Program-made: the position numbers and the translations under genes
In this document: one piece after another, positions 42,512 through 51,462 of the stretch
Numbering within the stretch: position 1 is the stretch's first letter
How the letters are laid out: each line of letters starts with the position of its first letter
Assembly (NCBI GenBank): GCA_002390745.1
Contig: DGQK01000015.1
Span: forward strand, 1-64,000
Origin: Bacteroidetes bacterium UBA4416
GTDB taxonomy: Bacteria > Bacteroidota > Bacteroidia > B-17B0 > Aurantibacillaceae
Reading direction: 5' to 3'
Length of the DNA: 64,000 nt
Notes under the pieces: model-generated
Database searches by the model: none
Seen by the model: the letters and a program-made list of their open reading frames with translations, nothing else
Told to the model about the DNA's origin: nothing

Positions 42512-43942
42512 TTAAAAGGAAATCAATTTTACACCAAAGGTGAAGGGATAGAGTTCAGGTCCTTTACCATTTACAAACAAAGGGGTCATGGCATAGTCGG
42601 CATACAGGGTGAAGTTTCTGTAGCCCACGCTGGCATGTGCGTTTACGCGGAATGGGTTCATGTTGTAGCTGTCCTTGCGCACCAGTTTAAGATCGAGCCC
42701 GTCGTCTTCCAGCACCTGGCGTGTGCGGGATCCAAGCCTGTAGCCGCCGATCACACCGAAGGCCACGTGGAAGGCTTTGTCCGGATCCTTGTTGGTGTTG
42801 AACTCCAGGAGGAGCGGCACATTGACAAAGGTGGTTTTAAAACGGTTCTTTTTATAGTTATACAGGTTGGAAGAATCGATGGTGCCGAAGGTGTAGCTGC
42901 TATCGGGGTTGAGGGTTGTTTTGTTGCTGAACTGGTACTGGCTCCACTCAAAGCCGAGGCCCACTACCAGGTTCACGTAATTTTTATAGATATGGATATC
43001 TTTTTCGAATGGATTCAGTTGGAAGTTTAAGGACTTGCCGTAATCCAGCTCCATGTATTTCTGACCTTTGGGCAAGGTGAAATTTCCGCCGGGGGTGGTC
43101 CATCCGTTCACGCCGATCCCAAAGCCGGCCCAGTTGTGGAAGTCATCGTCATCGCCGCTGCGGTGTGTATCAATGTCAAGGTTTTTGTCGATGATGATGA
43201 ATTTCTTTTTACGGAGGTTAATGGTGGTGGAGTCTTTGGAGTTGTTGCTGCTTTTGGAAGCCGATTCGTCCACGACCCTGGCAATGGAGGAAGAGGTAGA
43301 TGCTTCAGCGCTTACATCTTCCGGGTTGCCTTTGAATTTCACAGAGCTGGAGCCGGTAGCATCGGCGGTGATCTTTTGCGAAGCATAAACTTTTGCGCTT
43401 GATGCCCCGGAAGTGGTGATGCGCGTATTATCGGAAAGGAGGTCGTAGGCTTTGAGAACAGAAGCGCCGCTGATCGTACTTTGTGAGGCTTTGGTGATCC
43501 CTGCCAGCTCTACTGCAGAGGCGCCGCTTGCCGAAACAGTTACTGTGCCCGTCTTTACAAGACCTTTCACACTGCTGGCCCCTGTCACATTAATGTCGAG
43601 GCTTTCTGCCTTCAGCGTATCGGAAATGCTCACCCTGGAGGCTCCGGTAGCTGTGATCTCTTTCAGGGAAGGACCGGTTACATAGACTTTGGCAGTAGAC
43701 CTGAACGACCCTTTGCTCTGGATACCAAGCACGCCGTTTTCTACTGTGGTCTGCACATTTTTGAGTTCGGATTCACCAGCCATCACCGTCAGGCTCGTGG
43801 AATCGCCAGGGGTAAAGATAACAGAAGTGGCGCCTGATACTTCCAGCCTGGTGAAAGGAGCAAGCTCTCGTTTTTGCTGGCTGGTTTGCGCTGCGCCTGT
43901 GAGGCCGATCAGGACAAGGGAGGATATAAGTAAATGTTTCAT
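42512..43942 (-). CDS. GIN-domain (DUF2807) protein fused to an outer-membrane barrel
   Basis: The 476-residue protein has a signal peptide (about 1-19). Residues ~25-235 are a GIN/DUF2807 right-handed beta-helix-like domain: 'FTRLEVSGATSVIFTPGDS', then repeated 'ITATGASRVSISDTLKA', 'INVTGASSVKGLVKTG', 'VTVSASGASAVELAG' rungs. A Ser/Asn-rich linker follows, and residues ~265-476 read as a small outer-membrane beta-barrel ('GFGIGVNGW', 'LVVGLGFEWSQYQF', 'NVPLLLEFNT', 'GYRLGSRTRQVL') ending in F. GIN domains usually occur alone as exported proteins; the fusion places one on an outer-membrane anchor. Ligand unknown. It is monocistronic with its own terminator. Confidence 0.85.
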   Translation of the reverse strand: MKHLLISSLVLIGLTGAAQTSQQKRELAPFTRLEVSGATSVIFTPGDSTSLTVMAGESELKNVQTTVENGVLGIQSKGSFRSTAKVYVTGPSLKEITATGASRVSISDTLKAESLDINVTGASSVKGLVKTGTVTVSASGASAVELAGITKASQSTISGASVLKAYDLLSDNTRITTSGASSAKVYASQKITADATGSSSVKFKGNPEDVSAEASTSSSIARVVDESASKSSNNSKDSTTINLRKKKFIIIDKNLDIDTHRSGDDDDFHNWAGFGIGVNGWTTPGGNFTLPKGQKYMELDYGKSLNFQLNPFEKDIHIYKNYVNLVVGLGFEWSQYQFSNKTTLNPDSSYTFGTIDSSNLYNYKKNRFKTTFVNVPLLLEFNTNKDPDKAFHVAFGVIGGYRLGSRTRQVLEDDGLDLKLVRKDSYNMNPFRVNAHASVGYRNFTLYADYAMTPLFVNGKGPELYPFTFGVKLISF

Positions 43943-44072
43943 GGTATATGGTTTAAAATTGGATGATTAACAGTTTTCTGCAGATTCTGAGCATAGGACG
44001 CCCCCCTTCGCAGAAAAGTTACAGCTACTGCAAATATTTTTTTAAATCGCTGATTTTAAGAAGGTTGTTTTT

Positions 44073-44714
44073 TCAGAATGGATCTTCTTCCGCCTCTTCC
44101 GTCGTTTTTTTCTGCCTGAAGAGCTCGATGAGCAGGCCGATCAGGGTATAGATCAGGAAGGCAAATACGCAGAGCAGCACAATGGCCCCGATGAGCACGA
44201 TGGTGGTAAAGGTGGTTACTACCGGTGCCGGAAGCAGGATGGCGGGAAGGAAATAAACGGCAAGCGCGACAATCACGACAGCCAGCACCAGGGCGAGGAT
44301 ATAGAGCGCGGCTTTGCCGATCACGGAATTGGCCTGTTGGGCCGTCCGGATCTGCCTGTTCATGGGCTTCAGGGCTTTTGCCGGAACAGGAGAAAAGAGA
44401 ACAGCATTGGACTTTGTGCATGCCGGATGGATAGAGAGCAGTAATCGCCCGGATGTTGAGGCCGGCTGTTGGTTCGGATGGGGCCTTGTCTTTACTTCGG
44501 GTAGAGGTTTATGGGCCGTGTGTGCGAAGCTGTCCGGCGCATATTGAGCCACCGCAGGGAGCGGCGGTTTTTCGGCGTGAGTGGCGGGCTGGCGCCTGTG
44601 TGCAAAACCATCGTAGAACCGGCCATTGGTATAATGCCTGGTATAAAATGCCGAGCAGGAAGCCAGACCGATACTAAAACACAAAACCAGTAATTTGGAA
44701 CAGGGGCATTTCAT
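44073..44714 (-). CDS. hypothetical lipoprotein with two C-terminal membrane segments
   Basis: With the start at ATG 44714 (MKCPCSKLLVLCFSIGLASCS) the protein has 213 residues, a lipoprotein signal with a lipobox near 'LASC', the Bacteroidota lipoprotein pattern 'YTRHYTNGRFYDGF', a proline- and lysine-rich middle, and two adjacent membrane segments near residues 133-155 and 160-185, followed by a short acidic cytoplasmic tail (TTEEAEEDPF). Lipidation plus two membrane segments is unusual, though proteins with this pattern do occur in the phylum. It starts 1 base after the hydrolase stop, so it is coupled to that gene. Confidence 0.75.
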   Translation of the reverse strand: MKCPCSKLLVLCFSIGLASCSAFYTRHYTNGRFYDGFAHRRQPATHAEKPPLPAVAQYAPDSFAHTAHKPLPEVKTRPHPNQQPASTSGRLLLSIHPACTKSNAVLFSPVPAKALKPMNRQIRTAQQANSVIGKAALYILALVLAVVIVALAVYFLPAILLPAPVVTTFTTIVLIGAIVLLCVFAFLIYTLIGLLIELFRQKKTTEEAEEDPF

Positions 44715-44715
44715 G

Positions 44716-46026
44716 CTAGTGCATCCTGATCCAGTTGCTGATGTCCATGATGACCTTCTCTTCGGCATTTCCCTGGGTTTCATATTCCGAGGGCATGGAT
44801 TTTCCTTCACCTTTCATGAAGAGGTGGTTGAGGGCAGGGTAGGAGATGAAGGTATTTTTGGCCTGATCTCCCATGGCTTTTTTCCAAAGTTCAAAATCCG
44901 TCATGGTTACCTGGTAATCGCGCTCACCCTGCAGTACCAGGATTGGCTGCTTCAGTTTTTTGGCAAACTCCACCTGTTTGTATGCATTCAGAGATTGCCA
45001 GTAGGGAGCGGAAAGGTTTAGCGGCAGCTCTTCCGGTCTGGCGGCTTTCAGGGCTTTGGCATCTTTTACCACGGCGGCTTTGGCTGCCATCTTTTTTACC
45101 TCAGGATCATCTTCTCCCTTTTCCCGGTCGGCGCCATACAGGTAGCGGTATTGCTCTACGATGAGGTCTTCGAGCGGGCGGGCGTTGGCGGCCAGCATCA
45201 CGATGCCTGCGGCTTTGGCCCTGGATGCTACCAGCGGCGCGCACATGGCGCCAAGACTATGACCGATGATGTAGATTTCAGACTCTTTCAGCAGAGGGTT
45301 TTTGCGGACCAGGTCTGCCGCGCTGAGCGCATCGTCAATAACTTCTTCCTTAATGCCTAAATCCGTTTGTGCCATGAGTTCCTTCCCGTAAGCCAATGTC
45401 CGTTTATCATAGCGGATGCTGGCAATGCCATTGGAGGCCAGGCCTACGGCGATGTCTTTCAGGAGCTTGTTGGGGCCAATGGATTCATCCTTGTCGTTAG
45501 GCCCCGAACCGGCTAGCAATATGGCCACCGGGGGATGCTTCACGTTGTTGGGAATGCAAAGTAAGCCCGGAAGCTCATACTTCCCTGATTTGACCATGAT
45601 CTTCGATTCGTAGAACTTGTTCGATTTGGAGTACTCCGGGGCATTGTATGTGCTTGTATTCTTAGGGGGCAGGAAAAAAATGCCGATGATCTTTTGCTGG
45701 CGGTTGAATGTCAGCTGAAGGTCCATTTTGGTTTTGGCAAAGTTGCAGCGAACGAACACGCTCTCGGTAGAATCCCTGTTCTCTGTCCTGACCTCGCCAT
45801 ACGACTGGTATTCGCCCATGAAGCGTGGCATGCTTTCCCAGATCTGCTGCATCATCCCGGCGTTGATCTTATTGCTGACGACCGTATCGAACATGGTCTG
45901 GCAGCTGTCGTATTGCGCCCGCTGGAGTTTACCCAAAAGCGAAAGGGAAAGGTCGGTGTTGGTTTGGGCTTTCATCAGGCTCAGGCCCAAAAGGAAAAAG
46001 GCTGGAAGCAGAACAAGGGCTTTCAT
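44716..46026 (-). CDS. exported alpha/beta hydrolase with DUF3887 domain
   Basis: The 436-residue protein has a signal peptide (about 1-20), an N-terminal DUF3887-like domain (~25-115) and a serine hydrolase domain with an oxyanion-type 'ILLAGSGPNDKDES' region, the nucleophile in 'IIGHSLGAMCAPLVA' near residue 255, an Asp in 'QGERDYQVTMTDFE' and the His in 'NHLFMKGEG'. It belongs to the dienelactone-hydrolase/acyl-peptidase-like group found in Bacteroidota periplasm. The substrate is not predictable; esters or short peptides are the family norm. Translation is coupled to the downstream lipoprotein gene. Confidence 0.88.
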   Translation of the reverse strand: MKALVLLPAFFLLGLSLMKAQTNTDLSLSLLGKLQRAQYDSCQTMFDTVVSNKINAGMMQQIWESMPRFMGEYQSYGEVRTENRDSTESVFVRCNFAKTKMDLQLTFNRQQKIIGIFFLPPKNTSTYNAPEYSKSNKFYESKIMVKSGKYELPGLLCIPNNVKHPPVAILLAGSGPNDKDESIGPNKLLKDIAVGLASNGIASIRYDKRTLAYGKELMAQTDLGIKEEVIDDALSAADLVRKNPLLKESEIYIIGHSLGAMCAPLVASRAKAAGIVMLAANARPLEDLIVEQYRYLYGADREKGEDDPEVKKMAAKAAVVKDAKALKAARPEELPLNLSAPYWQSLNAYKQVEFAKKLKQPILVLQGERDYQVTMTDFELWKKAMGDQAKNTFISYPALNHLFMKGEGKSMPSEYETQGNAEEKVIMDISNWIRMH

Positions 46027-46142
46027 ACGGCAAAAAATTTACCGAATGTAAGCAAATTGAAATAAATAACAGCCGGTTCATGCACGGGAAGCAAGCAGGA
46101 TTGACATGCGCTCCTGGTTAGTCGCCGGAGATCTGAAACACA

Positions 46143-46191
46143 AAACACGCCTTGTGACTTCGCGCACAGGTCGGGAAGCAAAGGCGTGTTT
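46143..46191 (-). terminator. terminator downstream of the pirin gene
   Basis: An 11-bp perfect stem (46143-46153 with 46181-46191, AAACACGCCTT) with a 27-base loop that can form an inner CTTC/GAAG hairpin, followed on the minus strand by TTTTG. It starts 19 bases after the pirin stop. Confidence 0.65.
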
Positions 46192-46209
46192 GTATTTATT
46201 CGGTAATGC

Positions 46210-46935
46210 TTAGAACGGTAATTCCATCGGCACATCCATCAGCAGGATTTCCGTATTGTCGTCGTTCATTGTGATGTCAAAGCCGTCAGTGTCCCAGATG
46301 CCGTAGCCATCGCGTGTTTTCAGCTCCTGCCCGTTGATGGTGGCGCTACCGCTGATGACGAAGGCGTATACGCCATTCCCTTTGCGTTTGATGTTGTAAT
46401 GCTCTGTACGGCCTTTACCGAATTTGCCTAAAAAGAACCAGGCGTCCTGGTGGATCCACACTCCTTCGTCGTTTTCGTTCGGGGAAAGGATTTGCTGGAA
46501 TTTATTTTCCCTGTCGGCCAGGTTTAAGGAGATTTGTCCATAACGCGGTGTCACGTTTTGTTTGTTGGGGAAGAGCCAGATCTGCAATAATTTCAGGTCA
46601 GCCTTGCCGTTGTTGTACTCGCTGTGCACCACGCCGGTTCCGGCACTCATCACCTGGACATCGCCTGCTACCAGTACTTCTCCTTCATTGCCCATATTGT
46701 CTTTGTGCAGGAGCTGTCCTTCGAGCGGGATGGTGATGATTTCCATATTATCGTGCGGGTGTGCCCCAAAGCCCATGCCGCCGGCAATTTTATCGTCGTT
46801 TAAAACGCGCAGCACGCCAAAGTGCATGCGGTCGCGGTTCTGGTAGCCAGCAAAGCTGAATGTGTGGTGAGCGTCGAGCCAGCCGTGGTTAGCGTGGCCT
46901 CTGGTATCTGCGGAATGAAAAACATGTTTTGCCAT
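46210..46935 (-). CDS. pirin family protein (YhhW-type quercetinase)
   Basis: The 241-residue bicupin has the pirin N-terminal pattern 'RGHANHGWLDAHHTFSFAGY' and 'MHFGVLRVLNDDKIAGGMGFGAHPHDNMEIITI' (split here), with the metal-binding H-H-E-H set (His in 'AHPHDNME', Glu, and His in 'VVHSEYN'). The C-terminal cupin is partly degenerate, as in E. coli YhhW, which has quercetin 2,3-dioxygenase activity in vitro. In many bacteria such genes respond to aromatic or redox-active compounds through MarR-type regulators, and one lies 315 bases upstream here. Confidence 0.93.
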   Translation of the reverse strand: MAKHVFHSADTRGHANHGWLDAHHTFSFAGYQNRDRMHFGVLRVLNDDKIAGGMGFGAHPHDNMEIITIPLEGQLLHKDNMGNEGEVLVAGDVQVMSAGTGVVHSEYNNGKADLKLLQIWLFPNKQNVTPRYGQISLNLADRENKFQQILSPNENDEGVWIHQDAWFFLGKFGKGRTEHYNIKRKGNGVYAFVISGSATINGQELKTRDGYGIWDTDGFDITMNDDNTEILLMDVPMELPF

Positions 46936-46968
46936 AATTGTAAGGGTTTAATTTTATGTAAATGTAAC

Positions 46969-46996
46969 AACAATTATTGTATATACAAATGTTGTT
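46969..46996. promoter_or_regulatory. palindrome upstream of pirin, candidate MarR operator
   Basis: The core TTGTATATACAA (46977-46988) is a perfect 12-bp palindrome; three bases out on each side it continues as AACAA and TTGTT (46969-46973 and 46992-46996). It lies 34 bases before the pirin start codon. MarR regulators bind palindromes of this kind; the neighbouring MarR is the natural candidate. Confidence 0.5.
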
Positions 46997-47249
46997 AACG
47001 CTATTTAACGATTTTGTGTTTCAAATCGGGGCATATGGGTTATTTTTTGGTGCGCCCAGGGGTTTGGGATGGCATGCAGGCGACGGGCAAATTGCTGCTG
47101 ACTTAGCGAAGCCAGGCCTGCTTCATAGCTGTCCTTATCTGTTGGAATGCCTGTAAGCAATCCCGTTTTGTGGCTAAGAAAATCAAACATACGGCTAAGT
47201 ATTCCTTTTCAGTTTAATCGAAAGGGTAACATGACGGGGGCGATGAAGC
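46997..47249. other. intergenic stretch between MarR and pirin genes
   Basis: Together with the operator region this is a 314-base gap without a convincing gene. A 61-codon minus-strand frame (47005-47190, MFDFLSHKTGLL) has a weak purine-rich stretch before it but no recognisable similarity, so I do not call it. Confidence 0.4.
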
Positions 47250-47702
47250 CTAACCCCTTACCTTATCCATCAGGATCCCGATGTCCCTGATCTCCTGCTC
47301 GTTGAGGCGCTCAAAAATATCTATCTCTGTTTTTGCCAGGATGGGGTCGATCTGCTCCAGCAAGGCCATGCCCTGCTCCGTAATCGTGATCTCTACTTTC
47401 CGGCGGTTATCCTCGCAGGTCACGCGGTTCACATAGCCTTTCTGCTTTAGTTTTTCAACCAGGCGCGTGGCATTGCTCATGCGGTGGATCATGCGCTCCT
47501 GCACGGTCGATAAATTGGCTGGCTTGCCTTTCTGGCCTTTCAGGATCCGGAGGACATTGTACTGCTCCTGTGAAATGCCAAACCGCTTGAAGCAGTCGTT
47601 GGTGCGCTCTTCTATCCAGTTGGCGGTAAATAGAATGCTTAATGCAGACCTTTGCTGCTCTGTTTTAAATTTTTCTGTTCTTAGTTCCTCTTCCAGCTTC
47701 AT
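47250..47702 (-). CDS. MarR family transcriptional regulator
   Basis: The 150-residue protein is a winged-helix MarR regulator: 'FGISQEQYNVLRILKGQKGKPANLSTVQERM' (split here), the recognition helix region 'MSNATRLVEKLKQKGYVNRV' and the wing 'CEDNRRKVEITITEQGMALLE'. Such proteins are ligand- or redox-sensing repressors that act on a neighbouring gene. The next gene on the same strand is the pirin gene with a palindrome at its front, so pirin is the likely target. Confidence 0.92.
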   Translation of the reverse strand: MKLEEELRTEKFKTEQQRSALSILFTANWIEERTNDCFKRFGISQEQYNVLRILKGQKGKPANLSTVQERMIHRMSNATRLVEKLKQKGYVNRVTCEDNRRKVEITITEQGMALLEQIDPILAKTEIDIFERLNEQEIRDIGILMDKVRG

Positions 47703-47822
47703 ACGCGGTAATATAAATTATTAAACTCAAATGTGGGGGAGAATACAGAAAGAACAATGCACGTAATTATTACAGGCGCCAAGGTATGATTTTGGCGGAT
47801 TAATTAATACGAAAATAGAAAA

Positions 47823-50045
47823 TTAATTCAGATAGCTTTCAATGCTGGTATCAAATGCGTATTTGTACTCGCTTACAGGCCCGTAATCAGTCGTGTCGAT
47901 GACAATCGCCCGGCCTTTTACGGAGCCCAGCTTTGTAAATGCAACATTCTGTTTCCGGAGTTCTGCTTCCAGTGCAGCGCCATTAGATGCTGTCGTGCTG
48001 ATCACCGCGCGGCTTTGTGCTTCGCCGAACAAAAAGGCGTCTTTGCGGAAGGCAGCATCGGTAACTACCTCGAAACCAAAGCCCCCGGCCATCGCGCTTT
48101 CCAGTAAGGTCATGAACAGGCCGCCGTCGCTCACATCGTGCGCCGATTGTACCAGCTTGTTCTTGATGAGGCTGCTGATGGCATTCTGCACCCTGAACTC
48201 GGTATCGAGGTCAAAGAAAGGGGCAGGAGAGGCTTTCACCTTGCAGTAGCTATATAAATACTCAGAGGAAGAAATATCGTTTTTGCTTTCGCCGACCAGG
48301 TAAATCACATCGCCTTCAGCTTTAAAATCGAGGGTCGTTTGAAGGGATTTATCTTCCAGCAATCCGATCATCCCAATGGTTGGTGTCGGGAATACCGGTC
48401 CTTCATAGCTCGATTGGTTGTAGAAGCTTACGTTACCGCCCGTTACCGGTGTTTTGAATTTTTCGCAGGCTTTGCCCATCCCTTTGATAGAGCCCACAAA
48501 TTGCCAGTATACTTCCGGGTTGTAAGGATTACCAAAGTTCAGACAATTGGTCACAGCGCTTGGAGCGCCCCCACTGCACACAATGTTACGGGCTGCTTCG
48601 CTCACCGCAATGGCACAGCCCACTTCAGGATCAGCATTGACGTAGCGCGAGTTGCAGTCAACCGTCATGGCCAATGCTTTTTTGCTGCCTTTGATGTTCA
48701 CAATAGCGGCATCGCTCGGCTTGTTGGTGCTCATATTGATGGTGCCCACCATGCTGTCGTATTGGTTGTATATCCAACGCTTGCTGGCCAGGTTCGGATG
48801 TTTGGCCAGGAACTGCATCACCGGCTTCAGGTCTTTCGGCTCTGCAACGGAGGCGATGTCAAATTTTTTGAACTCCGCGTAATAAGCAGGCTCTTTGTAC
48901 TCTCTCTTATAAACCGGCGCTCCGCCGCCCAGTACCAATACATCGGCAGGAATCTCCGCTACCAGTTCCTCATGCATGTAATACCTTAACGTGCCGCCTT
49001 CGGTTACTTCGCCGATCTGCTCGCAGTTGAGGTCCCACTTGTCAAATACTTTTTTCACAACCTCTTCTTTTCCTTTCTGAACCACAACCAGCATACGCTC
49101 CTGCGATTCGGATAACAGGATCTCGAAAGGGTGCATGCCTGCCTGGCGTGTCGGTACTTTGTGCAGCCAGATGTTCATGCCGTGCTCGCCTTTGGCGCTC
49201 ATTTCGGAAGTAGAGCAGGTGATGCCCGCTGCACCCATGTCCTGCATGCCGATCACAGCACCGGTTTTGATGACTTCTAGCGTCGCCTCCAGCAATAATT
49301 TTTCCTGAAAAGGATCACCAACCTGAACGGAAGGAAGGTCTTTCGCGGATTCTTCCGTAATGTCTTTACTCGCAAAAGAGGCACCTGCAATCCCGTCTTT
49401 GCCGGTAGAAGAACCAACAATGAACACCGGATTCCCTGCTCCGTAAGATGTGGCGCTTACCGTTTCTCCCTGCTTCACAAGGCCCACGCTCATGGCATTC
49501 ACCAATGGATTGACATTGTAGCACTCGTCGAAAAATACTTCGCCGCCAACTGTCGGGATCCCGAAGGCGTTCCCGTAATCGCCGATGCCTTTAACCACGC
49601 CTTTCACCAGCCATTGGGTTTTGGCAGAGTTGATGTCGCCAAAGCGTAAAGAGTTGAGCTGAGCAATAGGGCGCGCACCCATGGTAAAAATATCGCGGTT
49701 GATGCCGCCTACGCCCGTTGCCGCTCCCTGGTATGGCTCCAGGGCGCTTGGGTGGTTATGAGATTCGATCTTGAAGGCACAACCAAGACCCTCACCGATA
49801 TCCACGAGGCCTGCATTTTCCTCACCGGCTTTGGCCAGCATGTGCGGACCGTCTTTCGGTAAGGTTTTCAGCCAGGTAATGGAGTTTTTATAGGAACAGT
49901 GCTCGCTCCACATCACCGAAAACACAGCTACCTCTGTAAAATTTGGCGTACGGCCCAGTATCTCTTTGATCTTGTCGTATTCTTCAGGAAGTAAACCTAA
50001 ATTTTTTGCGTCATCAACGGAAGCGAGTTGTTCGGAGTATTTCAT
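47823..50045 (-). CDS. purL: phosphoribosylformylglycinamidine synthase, large subunit PurL
   Basis: PurL converts FGAR to FGAM with ATP and ammonia in purine synthesis, partnered by PurQ (glutaminase) and PurS. The 740-residue protein is the short PurL form without the glutaminase domain: 'FSVMWSEHCSYKNS' near residue 45, 'KIESHNHPSALEPYQGAATGVGGINRDI' (split here), 'AQSAHDVSDGGLF' near 650. PurQ and PurS genes are not adjacent. A perfect -7 box TATCTTTG lies upstream on the minus strand at 50087-50094 without a clear -33 partner. Length and motifs are complete. Confidence 0.96.
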   Translation of the reverse strand: MKYSEQLASVDDAKNLGLLPEEYDKIKEILGRTPNFTEVAVFSVMWSEHCSYKNSITWLKTLPKDGPHMLAKAGEENAGLVDIGEGLGCAFKIESHNHPSALEPYQGAATGVGGINRDIFTMGARPIAQLNSLRFGDINSAKTQWLVKGVVKGIGDYGNAFGIPTVGGEVFFDECYNVNPLVNAMSVGLVKQGETVSATSYGAGNPVFIVGSSTGKDGIAGASFASKDITEESAKDLPSVQVGDPFQEKLLLEATLEVIKTGAVIGMQDMGAAGITCSTSEMSAKGEHGMNIWLHKVPTRQAGMHPFEILLSESQERMLVVVQKGKEEVVKKVFDKWDLNCEQIGEVTEGGTLRYYMHEELVAEIPADVLVLGGGAPVYKREYKEPAYYAEFKKFDIASVAEPKDLKPVMQFLAKHPNLASKRWIYNQYDSMVGTINMSTNKPSDAAIVNIKGSKKALAMTVDCNSRYVNADPEVGCAIAVSEAARNIVCSGGAPSAVTNCLNFGNPYNPEVYWQFVGSIKGMGKACEKFKTPVTGGNVSFYNQSSYEGPVFPTPTIGMIGLLEDKSLQTTLDFKAEGDVIYLVGESKNDISSSEYLYSYCKVKASPAPFFDLDTEFRVQNAISSLIKNKLVQSAHDVSDGGLFMTLLESAMAGGFGFEVVTDAAFRKDAFLFGEAQSRAVISTTASNGAALEAELRKQNVAFTKLGSVKGRAIVIDTTDYGPVSEYKYAFDTSIESYLN

Positions 50046-50173
50046 AGTTGTATTTTTTTCTTTGGCAAAGCCGGAAATTGAAGGTTCAAAGATAGGGAAT
50101 TACCCTAAAAACCATTCTTTTTTGTTAATGAGTTTTCATAAAAAGCCTCTTTTAAAGTCCTAAATTCAGAACC

Positions 50174-50686
50174 ATGAAAAACGCAGCATATTACATCGAA
50201 AAGCTACAGCTGAGCACCCATATTGAGGGCGGCGCTTTCCGCGAAACTTACCGTTCGGGCCTGAGCATTGCGAAGGAGCGGCTTCCGGCGGAGTTTAACG
50301 GGAACAGGAATGTATCGACGGCCATTTATTTTTTGTTGGAAGAAGGGCAATTCAGCGCCCTGCACCGGATTGCCTCTGATGAGCTCTGGCATTTTTACGA
50401 GGGCCACACCTTGCATGTGTATGAGATCAGGCCGGAAGGAACGTTGATAACCCATGTGCTGGGAAAAGACATGGAAAAAGGAGAGTCGTTTCAATGCGTG
50501 GTGAAAGCCGGCAGCTGGTTCGGTTCCCGGTGCGAGGTGCCCGGTGGCTTTTCGCTGGTAGGTTGCACGGTAGCGCCCGGATTTGATTTCGGGGATTTCG
50601 TGCTGGCAGACCGTCAGAAGCTTACAGATGAGTTCCCGCAGTACCGGGAGCTGATCCGGGAATTGACCTATGACGGGATAGGGTAA
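50174..50686 (+). CDS. cupin protein (DUF985)
   Basis: The 170-residue protein fits DUF985: 'AAYYIEKLQLSTHIEGGAFRETYRS' (split here), 'STAIYFLLEEGQFSALHRIASDELWHFYEG' and 'GSRCEVPGGFSLVGCTVAPGFDFGDF'. It is a single-domain cupin with two beta motifs holding likely metal ligands (His in 'ALHRI', Glu, His in 'LWHFYEG'). No activity is assigned with confidence to the family. It is divergent from purL and convergent with the NAD(P)-binding gene. Confidence 0.88.
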   Translation: MKNAAYYIEKLQLSTHIEGGAFRETYRSGLSIAKERLPAEFNGNRNVSTAIYFLLEEGQFSALHRIASDELWHFYEGHTLHVYEIRPEGTLITHVLGKDMEKGESFQCVVKAGSWFGSRCEVPGGFSLVGCTVAPGFDFGDFVLADRQKLTDEFPQYRELIRELTYDGIG

Positions 50687-50745
50687 AGGCTTTTTCTTTC
50701 CCTATCCTCCTTGTTAGTGATAACACCAACAAGGGCATCACAGGA

Positions 50746-51411
50746 TCAGTTTTTCGCGGCCGCAATAATATCGCTCACCTCCATGTTTTTTTGTGGGTAG
50801 CCTTTGAGGGATACATGGATCATGGCCAGGGCGACTTCCCGGATGGTGCAGGCTGCCTTCGGGAAGAGGGTTTTGATAACAGGATACAGCCAGCCCATAT
50901 ACTTGTATGCCGCCAATACGCGTTTCTGGCCCTGCGTGGGCTTCATCATGCCCGGACGGAAATTATAAGTTGCCCGGAAAGGCAGCTTCGCCAGGTCGTT
51001 CTCCGTTTTGCCTTTCACGCGCGCCCACATGCTGCGGCCTTTCTCCGTGCTGTCTGTATGCGCGCCCGACACGTAGCAAAAAGTAACTTCCGGGCTCGCG
51101 TCACTCACCGTTTTGGCAAAGCCTAGCGTAAGGGTATAGGTAAGCTTGTAATACTCGTCTTCTTTCATGCCTACAGATGACACACCGAGGCAGAAAAAAC
51201 AGGCATTATAGCCTTTGAGTTGCTCTTTGATGGGTTCCGCATTCGAAAAATCCTGGAGTATTACCTCTTTGATTTTGGGATGCGATACGCCGGAGGGTTT
51301 GCGGGTGACGATGAGAATGCGCTCTACCAAAGGGTTTTCCATGCATTCGAACAAAACGCCTTCGCCTACCATGCCGGTAGCACCTGTCAAAATCACCTGT
51401 AATCGGTTCAT
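50746..51411 (-). CDS. NAD(P)-binding Rossmann protein (atypical SDR)
   Basis: The 221-residue protein has the nucleotide-binding motif 'VILTGATGMVGEGVLFECM' at the N-terminus, a following basic/Ser stretch 'IVTRKPSGV' suggesting NADP, and 'CFFCLGVSSVGMKEDEYYKLTYTLT' (split here). No canonical YxxxK catalytic pair is seen; this belongs to the NAD(P)H-binding epimerase-like group with unknown substrates. It is monocistronic. Confidence 0.85.
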   Translation of the reverse strand: MNRLQVILTGATGMVGEGVLFECMENPLVERILIVTRKPSGVSHPKIKEVILQDFSNAEPIKEQLKGYNACFFCLGVSSVGMKEDEYYKLTYTLTLGFAKTVSDASPEVTFCYVSGAHTDSTEKGRSMWARVKGKTENDLAKLPFRATYNFRPGMMKPTQGQKRVLAAYKYMGWLYPVIKTLFPKAACTIREVALAMIHVSLKGYPQKNMEVSDIIAAAKN

Positions 51412-51462
51412 GGCTTTATGTTTTTAGTGTATGTTCACTGAAAGTCTCTGCGGGAAGTTCCT

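Noticed and set aside
47005..47190. A 61-codon frame between MarR and pirin genes
   Set aside because: It has no recognisable similarity, weak start context, and coding signs cannot be separated from chance at this length.
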